DNA of 33,585 nt, taken from assembly GCA_944363695.1 (NCBI GenBank), contig CALVUW010000001.1, positions 1 through 33,585 on the forward strand. The letters run 5' to 3'. This document shows positions 7,954 to 15,813 of this stretch, piece after piece (position 1 is the stretch's first letter; the number at the start of each line of letters is the position of its first letter). A model generated the notes under the pieces. The model saw only the letters and a list, made by a program, of their open reading frames with translations. It did no database searches and was not told where the DNA came from. This DNA is from an uncultured Bacilli bacterium (GTDB taxonomy: Bacteria > Bacillota_I > Bacilli_A > RF39 > UBA660). Both the position numbers and the translations under genes were made by a program.

Positions 7954-9225
7954 CTAATTTATTACATCAGTTTTTGAAGTAACATCTTTACCTTCAACAC
8001 TTATCCTATTTGAAAGAAAATAATAATAAGTATTAGATCCCCTTAAAAGATAATTATTATCATCTCTGACTGAATATTTTAAATGGCCATTATTAGTCGA
8101 TGACCATAATTCCTTTAACGGTTCATCTTTTAATAGTTCCCATTCATACATAGGAATTTTAACACTTCCGCTAAACTTATCAAATAAGCTTTCAATACCA
8201 TTAATATCATTAAAATTATTATTAATCATAACATTATATTTACTTAACAGTTTATTCCTACCCAGTACTATATCCTTTTCTACACCTGCAAAATTATGTG
8301 TGTACGCTTTTTTATCGGCGCTTTCTAAACATACTGTCGGTAATATTTTTGCTTTCTTTATCAAATGTAGAGTAGCTTCTATTCCTCTTAAAATATTTCC
8401 ATCATCATCATAAATTGGAAAACATGAATTAACATCGCCACTTATTTTATCTACACTATAACCTTGATTACAATTGAGCATAGTATAATCATTCCCTCGA
8501 ACATCACCACAATCTCCTATTCTAATCATAGAATTTTGTGGAACCCCTATTATCTTCTCGGCTCTTTCAATCGCTTGACCTTTTGTCGCTGTGCCAATTT
8601 GAATGACTGATTTATCTTTATAGATTCCTCTTGTTAAATGAATATTCTCATATTCACTTTCTTTGATGAATTTTGTAATATTATCAAACATAAAATTAAT
8701 AATATCCTCATTATTGGTATTAAATACCATTCTAATATTTATAATAGTATTATTCTTTAAATCTTTAGAATAAGTTACATTAAAGTAGTTTGAATATTGT
8801 GAGTTCGTACTAAATTTAAGAATCATATCATTAATATTTAATAATTGATTTAATTCTTCGGTAGTTGAAATATAGATGTTTTCTTTTAGAAAATCTTCTT
8901 TAGAAACACTATCACTATAAAATAGTCTAGCCCCGTCATTAGCTAATACATAAACTCTTTGTAAGTCTGCCTCAAGAATACCATCATCGTTTTTCAGTTT
9001 ATCATATATATTTTCTTTCAAATCATTCAAGCCGGTCTCTCCGCGACCAGTTATAAACACAATGGGTATTTTTTTCTTTAATAAATTTCCTATCATCGAT
9101 ATAGCTCTATCATCAATCACTTTTGAATTTTCTTCCGTTAAAGTACCATCAATATCAAAACAAACTGCATAATATTTCTGCTCTAAAGATTTTTTATAAT
9201 TCTCAAACATCAACCTACTATTCAT
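7954..9225 (-). CDS. HAD-superfamily phosphatase with extra C-terminal domain
   Basis: A 423-aa protein whose first 270 residues are a HAD phosphatase of the Cof/sucrose-phosphatase-like group. Motif I is CFDIDGTLT with Asp24 and Asp26, motif II is FITGRG (Thr59), the motif III Lys is in TATKGQAIERA, and motif IV is GDCGDVRGND near 237-246. A cap domain lies between II and III. Residues about 300-423 form an additional domain I do not recognise (WSSTNNGHLKYSVRDD and onward). Probably dephosphorylates a phosphosugar or nucleotide. The gene begins three bases after the preceding HAD gene's stop, with AGAGGG as ribosome site formed across that stop region. Confidence 0.85.
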   Translation of the reverse strand: MNSRLMFENYKKSLEQKYYAVCFDIDGTLTEENSKVIDDRAISMIGNLLKKKIPIVFITGRGETGLNDLKENIYDKLKNDDGILEADLQRVYVLANDGARLFYSDSVSKEDFLKENIYISTTEELNQLLNINDMILKFSTNSQYSNYFNVTYSKDLKNNTIINIRMVFNTNNEDIINFMFDNITKFIKESEYENIHLTRGIYKDKSVIQIGTATKGQAIERAEKIIGVPQNSMIRIGDCGDVRGNDYTMLNCNQGYSVDKISGDVNSCFPIYDDDGNILRGIEATLHLIKKAKILPTVCLESADKKAYTHNFAGVEKDIVLGRNKLLSKYNVMINNNFNDINGIESLFDKFSGSVKIPMYEWELLKDEPLKELWSSTNNGHLKYSVRDDNNYLLRGSNTYYYFLSNRISVEGKDVTSKTDVIN

Positions 9226-9227
9226 AT

Positions 9228-9746
9228 CTAGTCCCTCTTAAGCAAAAACTCTAAACTTTTGACTTTAGTGTCAGTATCTTCAGAAAGTGAAGAATCAAAT
9301 ACAAAACCTCTACCGCCATTTGCAATCCAACCATCTATGTTTTTGGTAGAATCATCAATAAGAAGTTGATTGTTCGGTATTACGATTTGATGTTTCTTGA
9401 TTCCAGGAGGAACAAAAAACACCGGGCATTGAATATTTCTGTGCAATCTTAAATCTTCAATTTTGACTTTCATTTCATAGAGTGTATGAATTTTTGTTAA
9501 AATTGCTATTTTCTTTTTTAACATTTCTAAATTACGAATTATTTCTACTGAATCATTAATAGAGCAAGCTTCTCTAATAATATAATCCCATTCTTCAGGA
9601 TGTAAAGTTGTATACTCAAAATATGCATCAAACTCAGTTTTATTGTTATGGTCACGAAAACCCAAATTATATTTTCTTTCAAGCATCTTCTCTTCAGAGT
9701 CCAACACAACTCCATCAAAATCAATAAAAGTGTAATCATTCATCAT
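9228..9746 (-). CDS. Small HAD-like hydrolase
   Basis: A 172-aa HAD-fold protein without a large cap. Motif I is FIDFDGVVLDSEE, the motif II-like strand is IAILTKIH, and motif IV is LLIDDSTKNIDGW. It resembles small phosphatases of the 5'-nucleotidase/PGP type. The position usually holding the motif II Thr/Ser has T in LTK, so activity is plausible. The start at 9746 is picked from several neighbouring ATGs because AGGAGG lies nine bases upstream; the frame could start at 9752. It is the first gene of the six-gene island operon, with its own extended -10 promoter. Confidence 0.78.
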   Translation of the reverse strand: MMNDYTFIDFDGVVLDSEEKMLERKYNLGFRDHNNKTEFDAYFEYTTLHPEEWDYIIREACSINDSVEIIRNLEMLKKKIAILTKIHTLYEMKVKIEDLRLHRNIQCPVFFVPPGIKKHQIVIPNNQLLIDDSTKNIDGWIANGGRGFVFDSSLSEDTDTKVKSLEFLLKRD

Positions 9747-9767
9747 AATCATATTCCTCCTGAATGC

Positions 9768-9796
9768 ATTATAACACGCAAAATTGAAATATTTCG
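9768..9796 (-). promoter_or_regulatory. Promoter with palindromic operator candidate for the island operon
   Basis: On the minus strand TGTTATAAT (TATAAT at 9773-9768 with a TG extension) precedes an AGGAGG ribosome site. The -35 position is poor but is overlapped by a perfect ten-base palindrome GAAATATTTC (9786-9795). This is a natural place for the adjacent WYL regulator, or another regulator, to act. Binding is inferred only. Confidence 0.45.
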
Positions 9797-9802
9797 TCTT
9801 TT

Positions 9803-10393
9803 TTATTTCAAACTGTTAATTCTTTTTAACTCAAAATGACGAATGTCATTTCTCAATTCGCAAAAAGCTGTAACATAATAATCTTCTTTGTACTTAAAAA
9901 AATGTAATGGATGAATAATTCGTGTGGATTGACCGCCATCAATATCGTTATATATTATTTCAACTTTATCGGACCTACTTATCGCATCTTTAATAATTTT
10001 TTCTATTTCATTAGGAGAATCGATATTTACATTTGAAATATATTTACTTTTTTCATCATAAATCGAATACATTTTTTTAGCTTTATCTAAAAACTCTTTA
10101 TATTTATTTAAATAATCAAATTGACTTTTTTCTAAAATGCTATATATATTATCTAATAATTGAATATCGTATTTATTAATGCAAGTATAGTTTTTAATTT
10201 TATCAATCATAAAATATCCACCATTTGGTCCCTTAAACGATTCAATTGCAATTCCATTATTGCAAATTTCATTTTTATAATATCTGATCATTCGTTCAGT
10301 AACACCAATTTCTTCAGATAATTCTTTTAGGGTATATATATTACCAGTATTTAATAAATCAATCATATATAACATATTTGATAATTTTCCCAT
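9803..10393 (-). CDS. WYL-domain transcriptional regulator (HTH_11/DeoR-type N-terminus)
   Basis: 196 aa. Residues about 5-45 form a winged helix-turn-helix (TLKELSEEIGVTERMIRYYKNEI). The C-terminal third (KVEIIYNDIDG, then DYYVTAFCELRNDIRHFELKRI) is a WYL ligand-sensing domain, a family that binds nucleotides or small molecules and is common in defence and metabolic islands. It is shorter than usual (about 300 aa) because the C-terminal extension after the WYL core is missing. It is encoded just upstream of, and on the same strand as, the six-gene operon, 56 bases before the first HAD start. TGGAGTGG precedes the ATG by four bases. Confidence 0.82.
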   Translation of the reverse strand: MGKLSNMLYMIDLLNTGNIYTLKELSEEIGVTERMIRYYKNEICNNGIAIESFKGPNGGYFMIDKIKNYTCINKYDIQLLDNIYSILEKSQFDYLNKYKEFLDKAKKMYSIYDEKSKYISNVNIDSPNEIEKIIKDAISRSDKVEIIYNDIDGGQSTRIIHPLHFFKYKEDYYVTAFCELRNDIRHFELKRINSLK

Positions 10394-10414
10394 AATACCA
10401 CTCCATTAACAACT

Positions 10415-10420
10415 ATTATA
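10415..10420 (-). promoter_or_regulatory. Extended -10 element for the WYL regulator
   Basis: TGCTATAAT on the minus strand, with the -10 hexamer 21 bases before the ATG. No convincing -35 hexamer is visible. The element directly abuts the decayed SIS fragment. Confidence 0.4.
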
Positions 10421-10452
10421 GCATTTTTATATCTTATCTACTTACCATTTTT

Positions 10453-10563
10453 AGCAAGCAAATTACTAAAACTCCACGAAAAATATTAATTAAACCGTGC
10501 TTTTTTATTCTTGTTATAATATTTTCCACATTTCACTCCAAAACAATTTCATTATAAATTTTG
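10453..10563 (-). pseudogene. Decayed fragment of a second PfkB-SIS gene (SIS part)
   Basis: The stretch matches 3950-4070 of the intact PfkB-SIS gene in the same orientation. A 26-base identical core (10474-10499 approximately) encodes HGLINIFRG in both. Upstream, FI-(x)-FWSE-like coding resembles FIEESVNYWND of the intact gene. Reading frames on both sides are broken. It is non-functional residue of a lost paralogue. Confidence 0.7.
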
Positions 10564-10572
10564 ATAAATATT

Positions 10573-10596
10573 AAAAAGCAAGATCTAATAATCTTG
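10573..10596 (-). terminator. Rho-independent terminator across the HAD stop codon
   Basis: On the minus strand CAAGAT-TATTAG-ATCTTG forms a six-base-pair stem with the TAG stop in the loop, followed by CTTTTT. It would end the three-gene zinc-ribbon/S51/HAD transcript. Confidence 0.5.
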
Positions 10597-11271
10597 TTCA
10601 TTATCAATATCTTCTATTAATTGATTTAATTCCCCATATAGTTTAGAAGCTGCTTTTTTGGTTTCTTCTTTCGCTGTGATTAAAGAGTACCCATTATAAT
10701 GCAGAATCATTTTAATATCATTTATATCATCACCTATTGTGTAAATGCTTTTAGCATCTATTTTCTCTAAATTTTGTATAATCTTTATTATATCCGATTT
10801 GTTGCACTTTTCATTAATTACTTTTATTTTGGGATATTTATATTCAACAAACGATTTCGTTAGATTATTATCTAAATATTCTTTTATTTGTTCAAAATCT
10901 TTTAAGTTATCAAAATATATGTTTGCTGAAGATATTAATTTACTATTACAAGGATTTCTAAAAAAAACTTTGTCCCCTAACTTCATTAAAATTTCTAAAT
11001 CTGCTCCTTCAATAGGTAAACAAAACAACAAATTATAACTACCATCATATAATTCTGCTCCGTTATTAGCACATAGATAACTAAACTTAATATTGTTTTC
11101 TATTAACGTTTTGTATATAGCATCAAAATGTCTTCCAGTTGCTATACAAACAAGGTTTTTTTTCATAAATTTGTTTATTGCTCTTATATTTCTTTTTAAA
11201 ATGGAAATATTATCAGTAAAATCATAATGCAACTCTAATGTATTGTCATAATCAGTGACTAATAGTTTCAT
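10585..11271 (-). CDS. HAD-superfamily phosphatase, Cof/IIB-like
   Basis: 228 aa with motif I TDYDNTLEL (Asp7, Asp9), motif II CIATGRH, the motif III Lys within KCNKSDIIK, and motif IV TIGDDINDIKM. This is the Cof-type IIB arrangement with a cap between II and III (LCANNGAELYDG is typical of Cof proteins). Probably a sugar-phosphate or nucleotide phosphatase. Very AT-rich. It starts one base after the S51 gene's stop and its own stop lies in a terminator hairpin. It is the third HAD protein of the island, and is closer to the 423-aa HAD than to the small one. Confidence 0.85.
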   Translation of the reverse strand: MKLLVTDYDNTLELHYDFTDNISILKRNIRAINKFMKKNLVCIATGRHFDAIYKTLIENNIKFSYLCANNGAELYDGSYNLLFCLPIEGADLEILMKLGDKVFFRNPCNSKLISSANIYFDNLKDFEQIKEYLDNNLTKSFVEYKYPKIKVINEKCNKSDIIKIIQNLEKIDAKSIYTIGDDINDIKMILHYNGYSLITAKEETKKAASKLYGELNQLIEDIDNEQDY

Positions 11272-11272
11272 A

Positions 11273-11956
11273 TTATTCCTTAGGTTGGAACTCTAAAACA
11301 TTCCCAAACAATTCTAATTTATTAGTACGTCTATCATAAATCATTGCGCCATCATCAAAAATTGCATATACATTTTTCTTTTTATTATTAGCCACTTTTT
11401 GTAGCTTTTCTAAATATCTCTTATTATTTATTGAATGAACATCTATATAAAATGGATCATCTAAAACTCCAAAGCCATCATAAAAAGCAAAATATTTGTA
11501 GTAATTATTTTTAGCAGTAATAAAATATCTTTTTAATTGCAAATCTGCACCGGCACTAAATCCAATAATAATTCCTTTATAATGTTTAATGTTATATAAA
11601 ATTTCAGTTTCCTGAGTCACCTTACTATATAACATTTCTGGATTACCACCAGTTATTACTAATATATCGCTATCATCTATTATCGTTTTAAAGTTTCCAT
11701 AATTATCTTTATCATAACAATTCAAAACAGTTATATTTTCTTCGCTAATTCCTAATTTTAATAATGATCCAACATATTTGTTATATCTTCTTCCTCCTTG
11801 TGGGAACCATTCCTCATCAAATGTTTTCTTATCTATTTCTGTAGGAAAAGCCCAAGCAATAATTACAGCCTTTTGTGTAGGATTAATCATTTTTTTTAAT
11901 TTACTTTCAACTAGTTCCATTCCTTTTTCGTATTCGCTTAATAATACACTATACAT
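11273..11956 (-). CDS. Peptidase S51 / class I glutamine amidotransferase-like protein
   Basis: 227 aa. LVITGGNPEMLY near 99-110 is the conserved strand-loop of the family. IIIGFSAGADL near 129-139 has the G-x-S-A-G nucleophile elbow with Ser134, as in aspartyl dipeptidase PepE and cyanophycinase. AIFDDGAMIYD near 200 is the late conserved strand. The family hydrolyses alpha-aspartyl dipeptides or related isopeptide bonds in the cytoplasm; some members serve in toxin or antibiotic immunity. It starts four bases after the zinc-ribbon gene's stop region and is followed one base after its own stop by the HAD gene. Substrate unknown. Confidence 0.82.
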   Translation of the reverse strand: MYSVLLSEYEKGMELVESKLKKMINPTQKAVIIAWAFPTEIDKKTFDEEWFPQGGRRYNKYVGSLLKLGISEENITVLNCYDKDNYGNFKTIIDDSDILVITGGNPEMLYSKVTQETEILYNIKHYKGIIIGFSAGADLQLKRYFITAKNNYYKYFAFYDGFGVLDDPFYIDVHSINNKRYLEKLQKVANNKKKNVYAIFDDGAMIYDRRTNKLELFGNVLEFQPKE

Positions 11957-11960
11957 TAAA

Positions 11961-12946
11961 TTACCTTCTTTCTAATTTTAATCTTTTTACACTCTCTTGC
12001 ATATTTAATTGTTTTTTTAAGGTTTTTTCCGTATCCTTATAAAAATTAACGTTTTCTGTTATAGGCATATTTATTATATCATATAATTGCTTTCTTTTAT
12101 CATCTGACATTTTAGTTAAATATGTGAGAATTGTTTCATCATATAATATTTCCTTTTTTTGCCACTTTGTATTAAATAATATAAATAATTTTCTTAATTC
12201 TTCATTATCTATAAAATTTGGATTTTGTAAAATACTACTAATATTTGTTATATATGGCGTACCAATTAATATTGTATTATTTTCTGGAGATAAACATTTT
12301 TCTAATACACTCACCAGAAATAATTGGTAAACCATTCTATTACCAGATACAACAATCTTTTCTGTTTCTTCAAAAGTATTTAAATATGTCTCCCATAAAA
12401 AATCTATATCAATATTATATCTAGTTCCATTATAAACCATTGTAACCCCTGTATTCCTTTTCCGAGAAATTGTCGTATATGAATTCAAAACAGTTTGTTC
12501 ATAAGTTTTAATATCTTTATTTAAATATCCTGGAAGAATACTTATATCTTGTAATTGAATACCATTGGGAGCAAAAACTAATACTTTTTCCTGGTACTCT
12601 TTGCAAATTGATCCACACTGCTTACATACTAACTTATCTTTATCATAATAAAATTTCAAATTATTGGGATTACAAGTATTAATTTTATCCTTCTCGATTT
12701 CTACAATACCACATTCGCATCTATATATACTAGAATCCAGTTCAAAGATATATCCTTTTTTTATTAAAGTTTCTACATTTTTTAATAATTTCGGAATATT
12801 TTCTATATCATACCACCATATTTTTTTGTCAAATTATATATACATTCCTGCATTTTTTCATAATCTTTTTTGTTTACATTAATTATATAAGTATCGTATT
12901 GATTAATACTTTCAAAATCAAAATTTTTTTTCATAAATACACCCAT
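11961..12946 (-). CDS. Zinc-ribbon protein of unknown function, interrupted by a -1 frameshift site
   Basis: Not a recognised family. The 5' part starts at ATG 12946 or 12934 (MKKNFDFESINQYDTYI) and its frame ends at TAG near 12806. The -1 frame continues without a break (IWWYDIENIPKLLKNVETL) into the long 232-aa frame to 11961. The overlap contains T7 on the plus strand at 12821-12827, which on the coding strand is A AAA AAA in the X XXY YYZ register of a slippery heptamer. Joined, the protein is about 320 aa. It has an RCEC...C...CKQC...C zinc ribbon near residues 75-115 and then an unassigned alpha/beta region. Either ribosomal slippage, a real mutation or an assembly error explains the break. 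If translated alone, the second part begins at ATG 12659. Confidence 0.6.
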
Positions 12947-12964
12947 ATTTATTAGTTTTTATAT

Positions 12965-13085
12965 TTTATGATTATAGACGTTATACCGCCTTCACTTTTT
13001 GTTATAGTCATCAACTTTAACTTTGTTAATAAAAATTCATTACCTGCTCATTAAAATAATGATTTCAAACTTATTTTTACTAACT
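12965..13085 (-). pseudogene. Decayed fragment of a second PfkB-SIS gene (kinase part)
   Basis: This stretch aligns in the same orientation with 4885-5045 of the intact gene. Shared blocks are GTTATAGTCAT, GCTCATTAAAA and ATTTCAAACTTATTTTTA on the plus strand, with about 45 bases deleted between the first two. No frame is open. It lies at the far side of the three-gene module from the SIS fragment, keeping the order expected of one gene split by that module. A TATAAT at 12976-12971 within it may now serve the zinc-ribbon gene. Confidence 0.6.
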
Positions 13086-13107
13086 CTTTTTCAAAGCTTT
13101 TATTTCA

Positions 13108-14319
13108 TTAAGAAATTTTTGTTTTCCTCAGACTGAGCAAGGCACAACATTCAACATGATATGTCTCAGGGAATTCATCCACTAATTTAATATCTTCTAA
13201 TTGATATTGTTCTGCCAACATTTGTAAATCACGAGCTAATGTTAATGGATTACAAGAAACATAAATAATCTTTTTTGGCAAAAGCTCCAGTAATTGGCTA
13301 CGGGTTACCTCATCCAATCCGGCTCTTGGTGGATCGACAACTACAAAATCTAAAGGCGTTGTAATCAACGGCAAAATAGCAGCCGTACTACCAGCATAAA
13401 AGATAACATTATCAACTTTATTAATATGAGCATTTTCTCTAGCACTCATAATAGCTTGCTCATTTATTTCAACACCAATCACTTGCTTAGCCACTTCTGC
13501 CAATAACAAAGTCATGGTACCAGTTCCACAATATAAATCAAGAATGACTTGCTCTTGCTCTTTTGGAATCCAGTCAATCACTTGTTGATATATCTTACGC
13601 ATTCCTAAATCATTCACTTGGAAAAATGCATCACCTGCAACCATAAAACGCTTGCCAAAAATAGTTGTTTCTAATGACCTTACTCCTGCTATTAAACGAT
13701 TATTATAATAAAGAGAATCGACATACGTACTAAAATAATTGATAATAACAGCTTCATCAGCTTTACCTTTTAAACAAAGCATAATCTTTCTATCCAACAC
13801 TCGCATAACCGCTTGATTTAGACCACGATTTGTTTCTATAAAAGTTTTTATAACAGGTATCAACTTTTCAATAGCAGGATCTAAAATAGGACAAGTTGTA
13901 ATTGGAAATAAACGATGCGTCTTATTTTGATAAAATCCTAATTGATTTCCTTCTATATGTAAAGTAACCTTATTTCGATAAGCTTTCGGTTTCGTTGCCA
14001 TAATTGGTGGTAATTCTTCTAGTTTAATTGATGCATAACGCTCTAATTGATTTTTTACTAATTCTTGCTTGTATTCTAATTGTTCTTCATATGATAAATG
14101 TTGCAACTGGCAACCACCACACTTCCCATAATAAGGACAAAAAGATGGCGTATCACTTGGTAACGGCAACAATTTTCCTACAGCATAATTTTTCTTCTGC
14201 TCCACTATCTCTATCTCAACTGTTTCGCCTTTTTTAGTATATGGTACAAAAACAACTTTACCATCGATTTTAGCAATTCCTCTGCCTAAATGATCATACG
14301 CTTCTATTTTAACCTTCAT
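13108..14319 (-). CDS. rlmD: 23S rRNA (uracil-5-)-methyltransferase
   Basis: Methylates a uridine in 23S rRNA (RumA/RlmCD family). The N-terminal TRAM domain (about 1-55) precedes the iron-sulfur cysteines CPYYGKCGGCQLQH plus TTCPILDP. VILDLYCGTGTMTLLLAE is the SAM-binding loop, VVDPPRAGLDE the catalytic-pocket motif, and YVSCNPLTLARDL carries the nucleophilic Cys. The start is set at 14319 because AAAGGAG stands just upstream; the frame extends seven codons further to 14340. Bacillota members often modify two positions (RlmCD), so dual specificity is possible. Base composition is less AT-rich than the island next to it, marking the island's right edge. Confidence 0.92.
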   Translation of the reverse strand: MKVKIEAYDHLGRGIAKIDGKVVFVPYTKKGETVEIEIVEQKKNYAVGKLLPLPSDTPSFCPYYGKCGGCQLQHLSYEEQLEYKQELVKNQLERYASIKLEELPPIMATKPKAYRNKVTLHIEGNQLGFYQNKTHRLFPITTCPILDPAIEKLIPVIKTFIETNRGLNQAVMRVLDRKIMLCLKGKADEAVIINYFSTYVDSLYYNNRLIAGVRSLETTIFGKRFMVAGDAFFQVNDLGMRKIYQQVIDWIPKEQEQVILDLYCGTGTMTLLLAEVAKQVIGVEINEQAIMSARENAHINKVDNVIFYAGSTAAILPLITTPLDFVVVDPPRAGLDEVTRSQLLELLPKKIIYVSCNPLTLARDLQMLAEQYQLEDIKLVDEFPETYHVECCALLSLRKTKIS

Positions 14320-14365
14320 AGTAACTCCTTTGTTATTCATTATAATGATTTTTAAAAAAATTGTA

Positions 14366-14372
14366 CATACTA
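14366..14372 (+). promoter_or_regulatory. Possible SigF/SigG-type -10 element before gerAA
   Basis: CATACTA matches the forespore sigma -10 pattern CATnnTA, as expected for a germination operon. The matching -35 region is weak and the distance to the ribosome site is short, so support is limited. Confidence 0.25.
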
Positions 14373-14391
14373 AACTTAAAAGGAGACTTTT

Positions 14392-15813
14392 ATGGAAACA
14401 GTTGAAATGATCAAAAAAGCGTTTGGAAATAGTAGTGACTTAATTGTACGTCCTTTTTATTGGGATCAAGTAGAAGTAACCCTGGTTGAATGTGAAACTT
14501 TAACCAGTTCAACTTTCGTTAATGAATACATTCTGCAACGATTAACTAGGCTAACATTAACACCACAAAATAAAGAAACAGCTTTATTCAATCTGTTACC
14601 AAATAATTCAATTACCATCCTTAACGATGTTCAGCAGATGTATGATTATATTTGCAAAGGCTTTGCCTTATTAGTTTATGACGAGAAAAAAGCAATGGCT
14701 ATTGAAGCGAAAGCAGACCTAGACCGTGGTATTGGTCAAAGTGATAGCGAAAGTACCGTTCGCGGTAGCAAAGATGCTTTTAATGAAAATCTTAATACCA
14801 ACGTAGGGCTGATTAGAAGAAGAATACGCAGTGAACATTGTTATTTAGATAGTCTTTATATTGGCAAACAAACCAGAACGAAAATAGGTATTATGTATAT
14901 GAATACGATTGTAGAGTCCAAAAATGTGGACACGATAAAGAAAAGATTACAAAAAATTAATACCGATGGTATTTTAGATAGTGGCGTCTTAAAAGGTTAT
15001 TTAGAAGATAAACATAATTTCTTTTTTCCCACTGTTATGGCAACAGAACGTCCCGATAAAGTCTCTCAAGCATTACTAGAAGGAAAAATTGCCGTCATTG
15101 CTGATAACTCACCCTATGTATTATTAACACCTAGTTTTTTTGTTGATTATCTACATGCTTCAGATGACTATTATCAAAAATCTTTTAATATTTCTTTTTT
15201 GCGCATCTTACGATTTTTAGCTTTTTTAATTTCTATTTTTGTACCAGCTATTTATATCGCTGTCACTACTCATAACCAAGATGCCATCCCCTTAAATTTA
15301 TTATTAAACTTTACGAACCAACGACAAAGTGTGCCCTTTTCAGCTTTAGTAGAAGCTTTATTTATGAGTATTTCCTTTGAAATTTTACGCGAAAGTGATA
15401 TTAGAAAACCAGCAGCCATGGGCAGTGCTGTTTCTATTTTAGGTGGTCTCATCTTAGGAGATGCCGCTGTAGCAGCAGGCATTATTTCACCCATTATGAT
15501 TATTGTTATCTCAATTTCTGCTATTTCTGGTCTAGCCTTTTCTTCAATGGAAATGATCGCTGCTCTTCGTTCTCTTCGCTTTTTAATGATGGTATTTGCT
15601 ATGTTCTTTGGAGTATTTGGTATTTATTGTGGTGGATTTATTTTATTAGCTAGCCTTAGTACTACTTCTACACTATCGCTTCCTTATCTAGCACCCGTCT
15701 CACCGTTTATCAAAGAAGAAATTGGTGATTCAATCATTAAAACCAAACGAAAAAAAGTGAAAAAGAGAAATCCTTTATTAACAAAAAATACAACGAGAGG
15801 AAGAGATGTATGA
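14392..15813 (+). CDS. gerAA: Spore germination protein GerA family, A subunit
   Basis: Subunit of the inner-membrane nutrient receptor or channel that triggers spore germination. The soluble N-terminal half has the conserved VRGSKDAFNENLNTNVGLI near 124-142 and ends before residue 285. The membrane half has FSALVEALFMSISFEILRE, then AAMGSAVSILGGLILGDAAV and a further hydrophobic hairpin, and a basic tail KTKRKKVKKR. The 473 aa are close to family length. AAAGGAG is seven bases upstream. The stop overlaps the start of gerAC (ATGA), showing coupling. Presence of this gene is the window's best sign that the lineage forms spores. Confidence 0.93.
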   Translation: METVEMIKKAFGNSSDLIVRPFYWDQVEVTLVECETLTSSTFVNEYILQRLTRLTLTPQNKETALFNLLPNNSITILNDVQQMYDYICKGFALLVYDEKKAMAIEAKADLDRGIGQSDSESTVRGSKDAFNENLNTNVGLIRRRIRSEHCYLDSLYIGKQTRTKIGIMYMNTIVESKNVDTIKKRLQKINTDGILDSGVLKGYLEDKHNFFFPTVMATERPDKVSQALLEGKIAVIADNSPYVLLTPSFFVDYLHASDDYYQKSFNISFLRILRFLAFLISIFVPAIYIAVTTHNQDAIPLNLLLNFTNQRQSVPFSALVEALFMSISFEILRESDIRKPAAMGSAVSILGGLILGDAAVAAGIISPIMIIVISISAISGLAFSSMEMIAALRSLRFLMMVFAMFFGVFGIYCGGFILLASLSTTSTLSLPYLAPVSPFIKEEIGDSIIKTKRKKVKKRNPLLTKNTTRGRDV

